Shown here piece after piece: positions 1 to 8,799 of a DNA stretch of 64,000 bases; the first letter of the stretch is position 1, and each line of letters starts with the position of its first letter. The stretch comes from Aestuariivita sp. (GTDB taxonomy: Bacteria > Pseudomonadota > Alphaproteobacteria > Rhodobacterales > Rhodobacteraceae), in contig JAGYKE010000005.1 in NCBI GenBank assembly GCA_018401465.1, positions 744,001 through 808,000 on the forward strand, written 5' to 3'. Made by a program: the position numbers and the translations under genes. The notes beneath the pieces were generated by a model, which ran no database searches, was not told the DNA's origin, and saw only the letters and a list, made by a program, of their open reading frames with translations.

Positions 1-278
1 CCGCCCGCTAGGCAACAAGGTATGATGGGTCAACCTGTTGCAACTGCGATATTTTCCCTTCTAAAAGGCATCAAGCTGGTTTCAGATCACGTCAAGGGAG
101 GGCGGGTTAGCTTAACCAACCCGCGCTCCCTGATGTTGATCTGCCAGTTCGATCTTGGCGCTGCTTCTGATCTTCAAAGTGGTAATAGCCCCACAACCTT
201 TTAACTATCTGGCAGTAGGACTGATTTTCTTGGTCTGGCAGCCTGTGACCTTCATCTCCGAAGCCAAGGGGGATCCTG
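1..278. other. Left-edge region without a supported gene
   Basis: No complete gene is visible. A stem-loop lies at 96-130 (arms around GGGCGGGTT and AACCAACCCGC). On the plus strand a frame stays open from about 140 to a TAA at 314-316 and reads as one hydrophobic stretch followed by a short charged tail. It has no start codon and may be the tail of a decayed membrane protein. This is inference; the segment could also be chance. Confidence 0.3.
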
Positions 279-818
279 TCAGCGAAGAAGCGGCTGTTGA
301 TCAGTCCAATTTCTAAATTCGGTGGACTGATCTCTAGGAATAGGTAAATTCGGATAATTCATAAGTTCATGAATGAATGCGAGTCTTAGATCTACGGTTC
401 GAGCAACTGCGCCATCGGATGGGCCATATTTGAGAACTAGCGCAGCAACTTTGTCTAGATAATGACGAATTTGACAAAGCGCACTCTCTTCCTCAGACAC
501 TTCAATATCGAAGTCTGGTCCAAGTCTGAAGTAATTATGTAAGCAATCGCCATCAAAAATTGATGTCAACACTTTCGTAAATGCCTCATACTGATCTTGC
601 GTAGTGATTGATCTTTGCTCAATTTCAGGTGGGCTCGTGGGATCAAAGGTCACGAAATCCGTCCACCCCAAATCCTTCGGGCAGAACATCATATAACCCC
701 AACACTTATCTTTAAATTTGTCCACATCACTATTAAAGAAGCCTGGGGACTTAGCCTTTTCTCCAAAAGTATTTTCTAAGATCCACTCACCATACGTCAA
801 TTTATTCATTTTATTCAT
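279..818 (-). CDS. Hypothetical protein, 179 residues
   Basis: I do not recognise this protein. It is soluble-looking, with no signal peptide or membrane segment, and rich in Asp, Glu and aromatic residues (for example CWGYMMFCPKDLGWTDF near residue 39). The two first Met codons (MNKMNK) lie close together, and the upstream sequence (819-1084) is very AT-rich, consistent with a promoter and with foreign origin. It stands alone beside an IS3 element, in DNA poorer in GC than the right-hand chromosome. Its length and codon pattern suggest a real orphan gene of the island; no function can be assigned. Confidence 0.6.
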   Translation of the reverse strand: MNKMNKLTYGEWILENTFGEKAKSPGFFNSDVDKFKDKCWGYMMFCPKDLGWTDFVTFDPTSPPEIEQRSITTQDQYEAFTKVLTSIFDGDCLHNYFRLGPDFDIEVSEEESALCQIRHYLDKVAALVLKYGPSDGAVARTVDLRLAFIHELMNYPNLPIPRDQSTEFRNWTDQQPLLR

Positions 819-1127
819 TTTTAATACCTTTCATGAAAAATGTGAAAACTATTTATCAAAGTTATTAAAAATTATCAATATTTATTTTAGTGCATTTTAA
901 AATTATTTAAAAACAGCTTTGAAATATACCTTCAGGTCTACCAAGCTAAGAATGAGCCTTCATGAGTATGTGTTCTACCAACAAATACCTCAGCAAGCTT
1001 ATGCTATTTGTGCGCTGAGCATTCATCATCTGGCAATCTCCGTGGTGAAGCGATGCTCGCCTGCGCTATCTTCCCAAGAGCGATTTTGTGAGCTACTCCC
1101 CAACTCTTGGACAGATTCCCGGGTTGA

Positions 1128-1982
1128 TTAAGCTACTGCCTGCACCTGCTGATCGGTTTCAATGCGGTTAAAGTAGGCCACGGCGGGCGGCTGTCCGCCA
1201 TGGGCAGTGTGAGGGCGTTGGTGGTTGTAGAAGGTGATCCAGCGCCCGATGCCGACCCGAGCCTGCGACCCCGTTTCCCAGGCGTGCAGATAGACGCATT
1301 CATACTTCAAGGACCGCCACAGCCGCTCGATGAAGATGTTGTCGATGCAGCGTCCTTTGCCATCCATCGAGATCCGGGTGCCGACCCTTTTCAGCCGGTC
1401 GGTCCAGGCGAAGGACGTGAACTGCGACCCTTGATCGGTGTTCATGATCTCGGGCGGGCCGAACTTGTGGATCGCCTCGTTCAAAGCCTCCACGCAGAAG
1501 TCGGCTTCCAGCGTGTTCGATATCCGCCAGGCCAAGACCTTCCGGGTATACCAGTCCATGATGGCGACCAGATAGAGGAATCCGCGGCGCATCGGGATGT
1601 AGGTGATGTCGGCACACCAGACCTGATTGGGCCGCTCCACACGCAGACCGCCGAGCAGATAAGGGTAGGTCTTGTGCCCCTTCGCGGGCCTGCTGGTATC
1701 GGGCGACTGGTAAATCGGCATCAAGCGCATGAGCCGCATCAGTCGACGAATGCGCTTGTAGTTCACAACATACCCCTCGTTCCGCAGGTGCCACGTCATC
1801 TGCTGGACGCCGTAAAACGGCGTTTCGAGGAACTGCTTGTCGATCACCACCATGAGGTCGAGGTTCATCGCCGTCTCGCCCATCAGTTCGTAGTAGAACG
1901 ATGACCGTGCGATCGACAGCAGGCGGCATTGCGCCCCGACCGACAGGCTCGGGTGGTTCTTCTCGATCATCCCGCGCCTCAC
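1128..1982 (-). CDS. IS3-family transposase OrfB (DDE integrase domain)
   Basis: This is the catalytic half of the IS3 transposase. An HTH_21-like N-terminus (NHPSLSVGAQCRLLSI) is followed by an rve integrase core. The acidic triad is visible: Asp in VWCADITYIPM, Asp in MNTDQGSQF, and Glu in FIERLWRSLKYE. The family C-terminus (YNHQRPH) is present, so the domain looks complete. The listed start is a GTG overlapping the orfA stop (GTGA). The same frame stays open upstream to a T TTT TTG heptamer (2018-2012 on the minus strand) inside orfA, the usual site of -1 frameshifting that makes the OrfAB fusion. Both initiation and frameshift are possible. Confidence 0.92.
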   Translation of the reverse strand: MRRGMIEKNHPSLSVGAQCRLLSIARSSFYYELMGETAMNLDLMVVIDKQFLETPFYGVQQMTWHLRNEGYVVNYKRIRRLMRLMRLMPIYQSPDTSRPAKGHKTYPYLLGGLRVERPNQVWCADITYIPMRRGFLYLVAIMDWYTRKVLAWRISNTLEADFCVEALNEAIHKFGPPEIMNTDQGSQFTSFAWTDRLKRVGTRISMDGKGRCIDNIFIERLWRSLKYECVYLHAWETGSQARVGIGRWITFYNHQRPHTAHGGQPPAVAYFNRIETDQQVQAVA

Positions 1983-2272
1983 TTGCCGGTCCAGGGCTTG
2001 AGCTTTCTGGACAAAAAATCGTTGGCCACAGCCAGCTCCCCGATCTTTGCATGCAGCGACCGCACCGTGTCCTCGTCGATCTCGGGCGCTCTCTTGCCAC
2101 CACGCTCAAAGATGTCAGCCGCGCCCTCCAGAAGAGCCTTCTTCCACTGATGGATCATCGTAGGATGCACGCCATATTCGGCGGCCAGCTCCGACACCGT
2201 GCGCTCGCCCTTCACGGCCTCCAGCGCCACGCGAGCTTTGAACCCCGCGTCATGGTTCCTGCGTTTCTTCAT
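1979..2272 (-). CDS. IS3-family transposase OrfA (helix-turn-helix)
   Basis: This 97-residue protein provides DNA binding for the IS3 transposase. It has the typical HTH sequence KARVALEAVKGERTVSELA followed by HPTMIHQWKKALL, then a leucine-rich segment used for multimerisation. It lies directly inside the terminal repeat at 2329-2353. Near its 3' end the T TTT TTG run (minus strand, 2018 to 2012) fits the X XXY YYZ slippery pattern, and shifting by -1 leads straight into orfB. Nothing is missing compared with family members of this size. Confidence 0.92.
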   Translation of the reverse strand: MKKRRNHDAGFKARVALEAVKGERTVSELAAEYGVHPTMIHQWKKALLEGAADIFERGGKRAPEIDEDTVRSLHAKIGELAVANDFLSRKLKPWTGK

Positions 2273-2549
2273 GTTCTGATCTCCTCGTTCTCGGAGACCA
2301 GCAGACGTCAGATCATAGCTTGCGTCACTGTCCGATTTTCGGGGAGCAGCTCATTTGAACTTGCCCTTCCAAATAAACTAAACTGCCCCTTTTTAGATAG
2401 TTGCGGGCGAAACTGGCAGCATTCTGCTCGAACACGACGACCCGGTGCCACTGAACTTCCTATTTCCGTTCGCCTGTCAAGGGATTTACCCCGCGCAGAC
2501 CTCGGCTAACGCGCGACGATTTCTGCGCTATCCGGAGCGCGCCGCCCTG

Positions 2550-2948
2550 ATGAAGCTCGCCGCCCGAGTACTGACAGACAATGCGTCTAGTTCGCCGAGC
2601 AACCCCGCAACAGTAGCACCAGCCTCTCGCGCCATGCGGTTTGACATAATCTGCAAGGCCAACGGCATCGAGCATGGGCTGACCAAACCCAATCATCCGT
2701 GGACCAACGGCCAGGTTGAGAGAATGAACCGGACGATCAAGGACGCGACCGACAAACGCTACCAGCACGACAGTCGCGAACAGCTTCTCAGCCATCTCGC
2801 GGACTTCATCGATGCGGATAACTTCGCCCGACGCCTCAAGACCCTCAGCGGCCTCACACCACACGAGAACATCTACGGAATCTGAACTTGAGAGCCAGAT
2901 CGAGTCATCCTCGATCCGATCAACCAGATGCCGGGACTGAACACCTAG
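2550..2948 (+). pseudogene. Remnant of IS481-type transposase
   Basis: The translated segment matches the C-terminal half of an IS481-like DDE transposase: LTDN (second catalytic Asp), then NGIEHGLTKPNHPWTNGQVE with the third catalytic acid, then FARRLKTLSGLTPHE. After GI the frame meets TGA at 2883-2885 and TGA at 2889-2891, but resumes in the same frame with EPDRVILDPINQMPGLNT to the TAG at 2946-2948. The two stops therefore look like point nonsense mutations (expected W and S in this family) rather than a frameshift. The N-terminal half, including the first Asp, is absent. No terminal repeats were found. Confidence 0.8.
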
Positions 2949-3076
2949 CCCGAAGTGGATCTGGGCGAGCACATTATCATCTTCGCACCCAATATGCTGT
3001 TTTAGATCAGCGTTTATTGGCTGATCATCATTTGAACTTCTATTCTTCGCTCCGCTAAATGAGGAGAAGCTGTTTA

Positions 3077-3908
3077 GGGTCAGGATGCATTGATTTCTTG
3101 AGCGCTGCGTGATTCACGGCTCCGAAAACGGAGCGATGACATGAGCGACCTTTATTGGCTGAGCGATGCGCAGATGGCAAAGCTGGAGCCCTTCTTTCCG
3201 AAGTCCCACGGCAAGCCTCGTGTCGATGACAGGCGGGTGTTGAGCGGCATTATCTTCATCAATCGCAATGGCTTGCGGTGGCGAGACGCGCCTGCAGAAT
3301 ACGGACCGCACAAGACCCTATACAGTCGTTGGAAGCGTTGGTGCGAGAAGGGTATCTTCGCGCGGATGCTTCTCGAACTGGCCGATCAAGGCGGCGGAAC
3401 TGATACGCTGATGATCGATGCAACGCACCTGAAGACACATCGCACGGCCTCCAGCCTGGGACTGAAAAAGGGGGGCGTGGCCGCCTGATCGGTCGCACCA
3501 AGGGCGGGATGAACTCGAAACTGCACGCGGTCACCGACGCGACAGGTCGCCCGCTGCGGATGTTTTTGACGGCAGGCCAGCGCAGTGACTACATTGGCGC
3601 GCGAGCATTGCTGGATGGCCTGCCTGCCGCCGACCACCTGCTGGCAGACCGTGGATACGATGCGGACTGGTATCGCGAAGCACTTGAAGACAAGGGGATT
3701 AAACCCTGTATCCCGTCGAGGAAGGGCCGCAAGGTCCCGATCCCGCATGATGAAGCGCGCTATCGAAAACGCCACAAGATCGAAAACAGCTTCGCCCGCC
3801 TCAAGGACTGGCGACGGGTTGCAACCCGCTACGACAGGTGCCCAAAGGTCTTCCTTTCCGCGTGCGCCTTGGCCGCCGTGGTCATGTTTTGGTTATGAAT
3901 CCTGACCC
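3077..3908 (+). mobile_element. Complete IS5-family (IS427-type) element
   Basis: Inverted repeats of 14 bp with one mismatch lie at 3077-3090 (GGGTCAGGATGCAT) and 3895-3908 (ATGAATCCTGACCC). They are flanked by TA on both sides (3075-3076 and 3909-3910), the dinucleotide duplication expected for IS427-type elements. The 832-bp element holds one transposase in two frames. Its right end abuts the last codon of the Hsp70-like gene on the opposite strand, so the TA duplication forms part of that gene's stop codon. Both reading frames are intact. Confidence 0.93.
3141..3898 (+). CDS. IS5-family transposase, orfA/orfB joined by -1 frameshift
   Basis: The first frame (3141-3488) carries the DUF4096-type N-terminus (LSDAQMAKLEPFFP) and the first catalytic Asp region (LMIDATHLKTHRTA). 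The second frame (in-frame Met at 3509, end 3898) carries the DDE_Tnp_1 part: HAVTDATGRPLRMFLTAGQ, LLADRGYDADWYR with the second Asp, and KRHKIENSFARLKDWRR with the Glu. The junction has a run of six G at 3470-3475 followed by C. In the orfA frame this reads G GGG GGC, a canonical -1 slippery heptamer, and the shifted frame is open into orfB. The product is probably an active fusion of about 250 residues. Confidence 0.92.
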
Positions 3909-6424
3909 TAGGAGCCCAAAAGATGTGCTAGCTCGACAATGTCGGCTGCATCAGCGCCCGTGGACACTCTGTTGCTCATCATTTGGCCTATCACATATCT
4001 TAGCCGATCTACATCACCGGCCTTAGCAGCTTCTACGCCAGCAGCGACAAGTTGTTCGTGCAGTTCCTCGTCAACGACCAGATGCTTCTCTGTTGCAAAA
4101 AGTTTCAGAATCTCAATCAAGAAATCTGGGGTTTCCGCCAGGACTTTCATTCGGATGCCATGCATTTCGCCCAACGATCTTCGCGCGGAATCGAAATTTT
4201 TCTCACGAATTGCCCGACGCGCCGTGACAAGCAGCTTGTCATGTCGTTCTGCATCGACGGGCTGTGCCATATTCCTCAACTCATCAAACGACAGCTCGGC
4301 CTTGGCAGCCCCATCCGCCAGCACACGTTCTTCATTCTGAGGGGACATCTTCAGTAAAGCAACGTCTTGGCGCAGCTTCCGGGCTTCCTCAGCGACGGAA
4401 CGATGGGTGTCAGCATCCACAGAGGTGGATAGTGCCGCATGCTGCCGCTCAATACGTTTCCGAAGGCTACCCGATGGGTCAGGGTCGCTCTCCAATGCAC
4501 TTTCAAGCTCTTGCATATCGCTTTCCACCCGAGCAAGCATTGTCGCCGCGACCTCTGCACCCCGTTCACCTTCATAGTTTATCCCACCGTCGTCATGGCG
4601 ATAAAGATTTGAAGCGTCAATTATCCTGCCAAGAGCAGGAAGTTCGACAGCAAAGCTCAGCGTTCCGTTGTCACTCATCTTCCAGTCAATAATGAACTCG
4701 TCGCCGCGGTTGATCCGCTCGCCCCGGTCCAACTCATCGAGGCTGTTTAAGCGGAAGTTGCCGATGTGAAGATTATGCTCAGGGCTGTCTACGTCATCCG
4801 CCATGTCAAAGAATTCTACCGCAATGAAGTCATCTTCCCCGCCAATGAGCGTTTTGCCAGAACGAAACTTCCGCCGACCTTGCGCTGGCAGCGCCGTTCC
4901 CTTCTTGACCAATATGTCCAGTTTGTTTCGTTCGTACCCAACCATGCCATGTTGAACCTTGACGGCCAGGTTGTAGGTCATGGGGACGCTAGCCGCGCTG
5001 GCTTCGGCTCGCGAAATACTGATTTCTCGTGAAGCGCTTTCAACCTTGCTACCGGTCTGATCGAAAACGTTGACCATGTATCGGTTCTGGCCGTTTTTCC
5101 GAACGCTAACACCAACGTTTAGCGGCCCGTTCAACGGTATCCGGCCAGAAGATGCCCCCTCTTCATCAAGGATTTCAAGTTCAAATCCGCTGGGAATATC
5201 ACCCGCAGGTTTCACGCGAATTTTTGTGCTTTCGGACGAGACCCGAGACTTAAAGTCCAACGAAAGGTTGATATCACCCGTGACTGTTTCCCGGTGCTTT
5301 GACGTTTTCTGCGTGGAACTGTTACCTTCCCATTCTCGGCTCTCAGCAAATATTGCCGCACCGGTGGCAACGGCGGTCATTGGGTCCAGTCCGCTATCTA
5401 CAGCAATAGCAAGTTCCGCTTCCAGCATCTCCCGGATGATGGGCATCTTCGAAGGTCCGCCGATCGGCACAATCTTCGAGATATCTTCGTTCTTGTAGCC
5501 GTTTGCGGCGATGATCTTCCGGCACAAAGCAATTGAGTCTTCGATCCGGTCGCGAACCAGTTCAGTCATCTCGTTGCGGGAAAGGTCGATAGAGATGTAA
5601 ATCTCTTCGCCGTTTTCATCTTTAGCACGCACCTCATCTTCAGTAGCAAAGATTGAAGCTGTTTCGGATGCAGACAATTGGATTTTTGCCTTTTCAGCTG
5701 CATGTTTGCTGACATCAGCAAGATGCTTGTATCTCTCGTCGGCCTGAAAATTGGCTGGCAGGCTGAAATTCTGCGAAAGCCATGGCCGGACGACGCTATC
5801 GAAAATAATCCTGTCGAAGTCTCTGCCGCCGAGCATATTAATGCCCTCGTGGGCGACAACGTTCACAACGCCGGCCGTACTCATCACGAGGGCGAGGTCG
5901 AATGTCCCGCCACCAAGATCATAGATAAGGAAAACGCCGTCCTTCTGCTTGCTGTTGGAGATTGCGGCCAAAGCAGCAGCAACCGGCTCTTGCAGCAGGC
6001 TGACCTTTTCCAACCCTGCGAGCCGCGCAGCTGAAATGGTGTCCTCGCTTTGCATTTGGTTAAACGCCGCCGGGGTCGTAATGACCACACCTTCGATTTC
6101 TTGCGAACCGGCTTCGGTCATGGCCTGACCAACCAACGTTTTGATGATTTCAGCCGAGCATGCCACCGGGGTCCATGCCTCCCCAGCTAGGGAAATTGGA
6201 TTTTTGGTTCCCATGGAGCGCTTGAAGCCATGCGCGACGTTCTTTGGCGCAGAGACCAACCGGTCATAGGCCGTCTTTCCGATGAACCGATGTCCGCGCT
6301 TATCCAGGTAGATAACACTTGGCAGGACATCAGTGCCGTCGGCAGTTTTGAAAAGACGGAGCACCCCATCAACATGCCCGACAACAGCAGAATTCGATGT
6401 TCCGAGATCGATACCTAGATACAC
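3908..6424 (-). CDS. Hsp70/DnaK-like chaperone, 838 residues
   Basis: The N-terminal ~375 residues form an actin-like Hsp70 ATPase: phosphate-1 LGIDLGTSNSAV, phosphate-2 YDLGGGTFDLALV (about residue 170), and adenosine motif VPIGGPSKMPII. After a linker there is a beta-rich region of ~250 residues, longer than in DnaK. It includes a substrate-binding-like segment (LPAQGRRKFRSGKT) and ends in a helical tail with heptad-like charged stretches. The protein is about 200 residues longer than DnaK and lacks its usual C-terminal EEVDK-type tail, so it is a specialised paralogue rather than the housekeeping chaperone. It is the last gene of a tight three-gene operon. Its stop TAG is partly formed by the inserted IS5 element; without the insertion the same position reads TAA, so no residues were lost. 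Confidence 0.88.
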   Translation of the reverse strand: MYLGIDLGTSNSAVVGHVDGVLRLFKTADGTDVLPSVIYLDKRGHRFIGKTAYDRLVSAPKNVAHGFKRSMGTKNPISLAGEAWTPVACSAEIIKTLVGQAMTEAGSQEIEGVVITTPAAFNQMQSEDTISAARLAGLEKVSLLQEPVAAALAAISNSKQKDGVFLIYDLGGGTFDLALVMSTAGVVNVVAHEGINMLGGRDFDRIIFDSVVRPWLSQNFSLPANFQADERYKHLADVSKHAAEKAKIQLSASETASIFATEDEVRAKDENGEEIYISIDLSRNEMTELVRDRIEDSIALCRKIIAANGYKNEDISKIVPIGGPSKMPIIREMLEAELAIAVDSGLDPMTAVATGAAIFAESREWEGNSSTQKTSKHRETVTGDINLSLDFKSRVSSESTKIRVKPAGDIPSGFELEILDEEGASSGRIPLNGPLNVGVSVRKNGQNRYMVNVFDQTGSKVESASREISISRAEASAASVPMTYNLAVKVQHGMVGYERNKLDILVKKGTALPAQGRRKFRSGKTLIGGEDDFIAVEFFDMADDVDSPEHNLHIGNFRLNSLDELDRGERINRGDEFIIDWKMSDNGTLSFAVELPALGRIIDASNLYRHDDGGINYEGERGAEVAATMLARVESDMQELESALESDPDPSGSLRKRIERQHAALSTSVDADTHRSVAEEARKLRQDVALLKMSPQNEERVLADGAAKAELSFDELRNMAQPVDAERHDKLLVTARRAIREKNFDSARRSLGEMHGIRMKVLAETPDFLIEILKLFATEKHLVVDEELHEQLVAAGVEAAKAGDVDRLRYVIGQMMSNRVSTGADAADIVELAHLLGS

Positions 6425-6427
6425 AGC

Positions 6428-6805
6428 CTATTCCTCTTCTTGTTCAACTGGCGCAACGATCACGCGCCCTAGCCGGATTACAGTCATGTCGGACATGACT
6501 GTAGGTTCTATCGTCTTGCCAACGACAAGTGCTTCATTTTCTTCAAAATCGCCTGGGTTATCGACCGATACCGCCAAACCAGGATGGAAACGCTCGCCTG
6601 AAAAGTCGACTAGTCGCAGCCCCAAATCTTGGAGGAGCACGTCCAACTGGCGTTTCGAGAACTTCAACTGCGCCTCTAAACGCTTTCCATCGCTGGCAAG
6701 AACACTCCTCAACGCTTTCTCAGTCGCGGCCGCAAGCTTCCAGTATTCAACACAAAGCTGAGCAACACTTTCTATGTTCAATTCGTTTTTTCTGCTTTTC
6801 ACCAT
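6428..6805 (-). CDS. GrpE-like small protein of the Hsp70 operon
   Basis: This 125-residue protein has a helical N-terminal half (about 1-60) and a beta-rich C-terminal half containing DFEENEALVVGKTIEPTV and VIRLGRVIV. That layout, and the position of the last segment, resemble the short helix plus beta-head of GrpE nucleotide-exchange factors. Exact GrpE signatures are not all present, so the assignment is an inference strengthened by context. It ends 3 bp before the Hsp70-like gene and its start overlaps the end of the membrane-protein gene. A role as nucleotide-exchange factor or adaptor of the neighbouring Hsp70 is the simplest reading. A structure search would settle it. Confidence 0.6.
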   Translation of the reverse strand: MVKSRKNELNIESVAQLCVEYWKLAAATEKALRSVLASDGKRLEAQLKFSKRQLDVLLQDLGLRLVDFSGERFHPGLAVSVDNPGDFEENEALVVGKTIEPTVMSDMTVIRLGRVIVAPVEQEEE

Positions 6806-8799
6806 GAGGCAACAATCCTTCGGGCATCCGCGGTGAACTCAGCAGTTTTCCCTTGAGCTTCTCGGCGTACTGAACTCAGCACACCGCTTGTATACCGATA
6901 ATTTGAACACCTCGAATTGTAATCATCAATTAGCACATTAAACCTGCTGATCTGATAGTTAGTTGTGGTCATCGACCTAATGGTCTCGAGCCGCTCACCC
7001 TGGAAAACACAGTAACGTACTTGGGCTCTGTTCAGAGCGAGGCCTTGACCAACGGGTGGCCTTGTTTCGGCGGTTGTATTTGAACTTGGACTAATTGTGG
7101 TCTGCCTTGGTGTCGAAGGCTGATATGAGGTTGTAGGCTGGTACGGTGTTCTTGAGGTGGACCTGTCAAGTTCATCAGAAATAACAAAGAAGCCAATGAC
7201 GGCCGCAATGCCGCCGTAGATCAGCCACTTCACCTTTTTGCCAGCTTTCTTGCGCTCGATCCGTGACTTCAGCTGCATCAGTTCGGTTCGATCATTGCCT
7301 TTTGCGTATTCAAGCATTTCATCGACGACCTTCGCCATTCCGCCGAGATTGCCCGACTGCCGATCTAATTCGGGCATTTTCCAGTTGCGATGAAGCACAG
7401 ACCGCTCTTCATCAAGTTTACTACTCACATCGTGGGACGGTTTCGCACCTCGATAAGTGATCAGCCCGTCAATCAACCTGAAAGCCGTTTCAGGGTCATT
7501 CCGATCATTATTCACGAACAACGCAAGGTCTCGAACGACGAGGAACGCAGCATCCCCAATTCCTGGGGCTTTGGCAGCGTTATCGAACGCTGCAAAAATA
7601 TCCTTCACGCCCCCCCTGCGCGCTAGCGCAAAGCCTGAGCTTTGCAACGCTGACTTCAACTGCGGAACTTGTGATTTGGCGGCCTCACAGGCGGCAACGA
7701 GCGGCTCCAGCACTGAAAACTGCTTTTGCTGTTTATCGAGGGTCTCCAGTGCCTCGACATCACCCTTGAGCACCTCAGCAACCGATTCCAGCTCTGGAAA
7801 CGTGTTCAACAGCGCTTCGGACAACCGCTTTGCGTGACGAAATTCGCCTCTTTCGTTCGCGAGTTCGAGGCATAGTGATCGAAGCTTTTCGTAGATTTTC
7901 TTTGACCGGCCTTCTTCATGGCCTTGATGCTGCTCAAATACTTGGACTGGCTGGTTGACATCATCCCACTGCTGCAGGAGTTCAGCGATTTCACTCGTCA
8001 CGGCCTCCAGCTGATATGACGGCTGACGAGCAAGTTCGATCTGCTGATCAATACCATCGCTAATTTTCGCTAGGCGCGGTTCACTCAAGATGTCGTATTC
8101 ACGAACAAACTTGGCCAAAATTCTGCTTGCCCGGTCCTTCTTTAGCTCCGCCTCAACCAGACTCTCCATCACCTTTCCGGGTTCATCCAATCGCCAAACG
8201 GACAGCGCAGCGCTTCGCGCATGAGTGCTTTCTAGAACTTTGATCGACGCCGCAAGTTGGCTTCTTTCGATTTGTGGGAAGCCAGCCGCTTGGCGATTGG
8301 AGTTTAAGAATTCCAGTAGACCCAACTGGTCAACATCATCCCAAGCACGAAGTAGATCTTGTAGGAGCGTTTCATCCGCCGATTCGGTGCCACACAAATG
8401 CGCGAGAACGTTGGCCTTTGGCAAATCAGGGAGAAATGCAATTGTTTCACGGAGATCGTTTGTCTTTCCCACTTCCAATAAGGAACTAATCTCATTAATT
8501 TGCTTTTCACTAAGATCTGGCAGCCAACTTAATTCTTGATCCAGGCGGGCAATTGGGGATAGCAGGTTCTGTTGAGATCGCTGAACGATTTCTTGAGAAT
8601 GATGTTCATCGAACTCAGCATTCTCGACTAGATGGGAAATCTCGGCGTGGTTTGATGCATAACCGGCCTTCAGAACTGAAAATGCGTTCAAGAAAAGACT
8701 GAAATTCGCACTTTCCAATGTAGTATCCTTCAAATTCAAGACCACGCCCAGCTGGCAGGCTCCCCCAAAGTGGTCCGGTTTGGTTGTAGTGCTCGGCAT
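6799..8799 (-). CDS. Membrane-anchored partner of the Hsp70 operon, N-terminus probably replaced
   Basis: This is a long, mostly helical protein (about 670 residues) with repeated Asp/Glu/Leu-rich helices. A Lys-flanked membrane segment (KKVKWLIYGGIAAVIGFFVI) sits near the C-terminal fifth, followed by a Ser/Thr/Pro linker and a Cys-containing C-terminal domain (NRAQVRYCVF, then FNVLIDDYNSRCSNYRY). I recall this C-terminal domain at the end of membrane-linked J-domain proteins, but no HPD motif is present. The ATG at 8799 is used here because it is the only ATG in the N-terminal part. The frame is open to a TTG at 8892, but codons before about 8745 (GTG) look unrelated to the rest and lack a convincing ribosome site. 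I infer that the native 5' end, perhaps a J domain, was lost. The gene overlaps the next by 7 bp. Confidence 0.65.
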   Translation of the reverse strand: MPSTTTKPDHFGGACQLGVVLNLKDTTLESANFSLFLNAFSVLKAGYASNHAEISHLVENAEFDEHHSQEIVQRSQQNLLSPIARLDQELSWLPDLSEKQINEISSLLEVGKTNDLRETIAFLPDLPKANVLAHLCGTESADETLLQDLLRAWDDVDQLGLLEFLNSNRQAAGFPQIERSQLAASIKVLESTHARSAALSVWRLDEPGKVMESLVEAELKKDRASRILAKFVREYDILSEPRLAKISDGIDQQIELARQPSYQLEAVTSEIAELLQQWDDVNQPVQVFEQHQGHEEGRSKKIYEKLRSLCLELANERGEFRHAKRLSEALLNTFPELESVAEVLKGDVEALETLDKQQKQFSVLEPLVAACEAAKSQVPQLKSALQSSGFALARRGGVKDIFAAFDNAAKAPGIGDAAFLVVRDLALFVNNDRNDPETAFRLIDGLITYRGAKPSHDVSSKLDEERSVLHRNWKMPELDRQSGNLGGMAKVVDEMLEYAKGNDRTELMQLKSRIERKKAGKKVKWLIYGGIAAVIGFFVISDELDRSTSRTPYQPTTSYQPSTPRQTTISPSSNTTAETRPPVGQGLALNRAQVRYCVFQGERLETIRSMTTTNYQISRFNVLIDDYNSRCSNYRYTSGVLSSVRREAQGKTAEFTADARRIVASW

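Larger units (their letters stand above)
1089..2353 (-). mobile_element. Complete IS3-family insertion sequence
   Basis: The ends are 25-bp imperfect inverted repeats at 1089-1113 (TGAGCTACTCCCC...) and 2329-2353 (...GGGGAGCAGCTCA). They are flanked by the direct repeat TTTG at 1085-1088 and 2354-2357, a four-base target duplication. The element is about 1.27 kb, usual for IS3, and holds overlapping orfA and orfB on the minus strand. Both frames are intact and the DDE residues are present, so it may still be mobile. The intact target duplication argues for a recent insertion. Confidence 0.93.

Noticed and set aside
718-1131. Two short plus-strand frames with hydrophobic stretches
   Set aside because: They lie in AT-rich promoter DNA of the left orphan gene, one antisense to its start, with no ribosome sites; the hydrophobicity comes from T-rich codons.
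1200-1904. Long plus-strand open frame opposite the IS3 transposase
   Set aside because: It is antisense to orfB, and its residues show the Arg/Pro/His-rich pattern of a shadow frame in GC-rich DNA.
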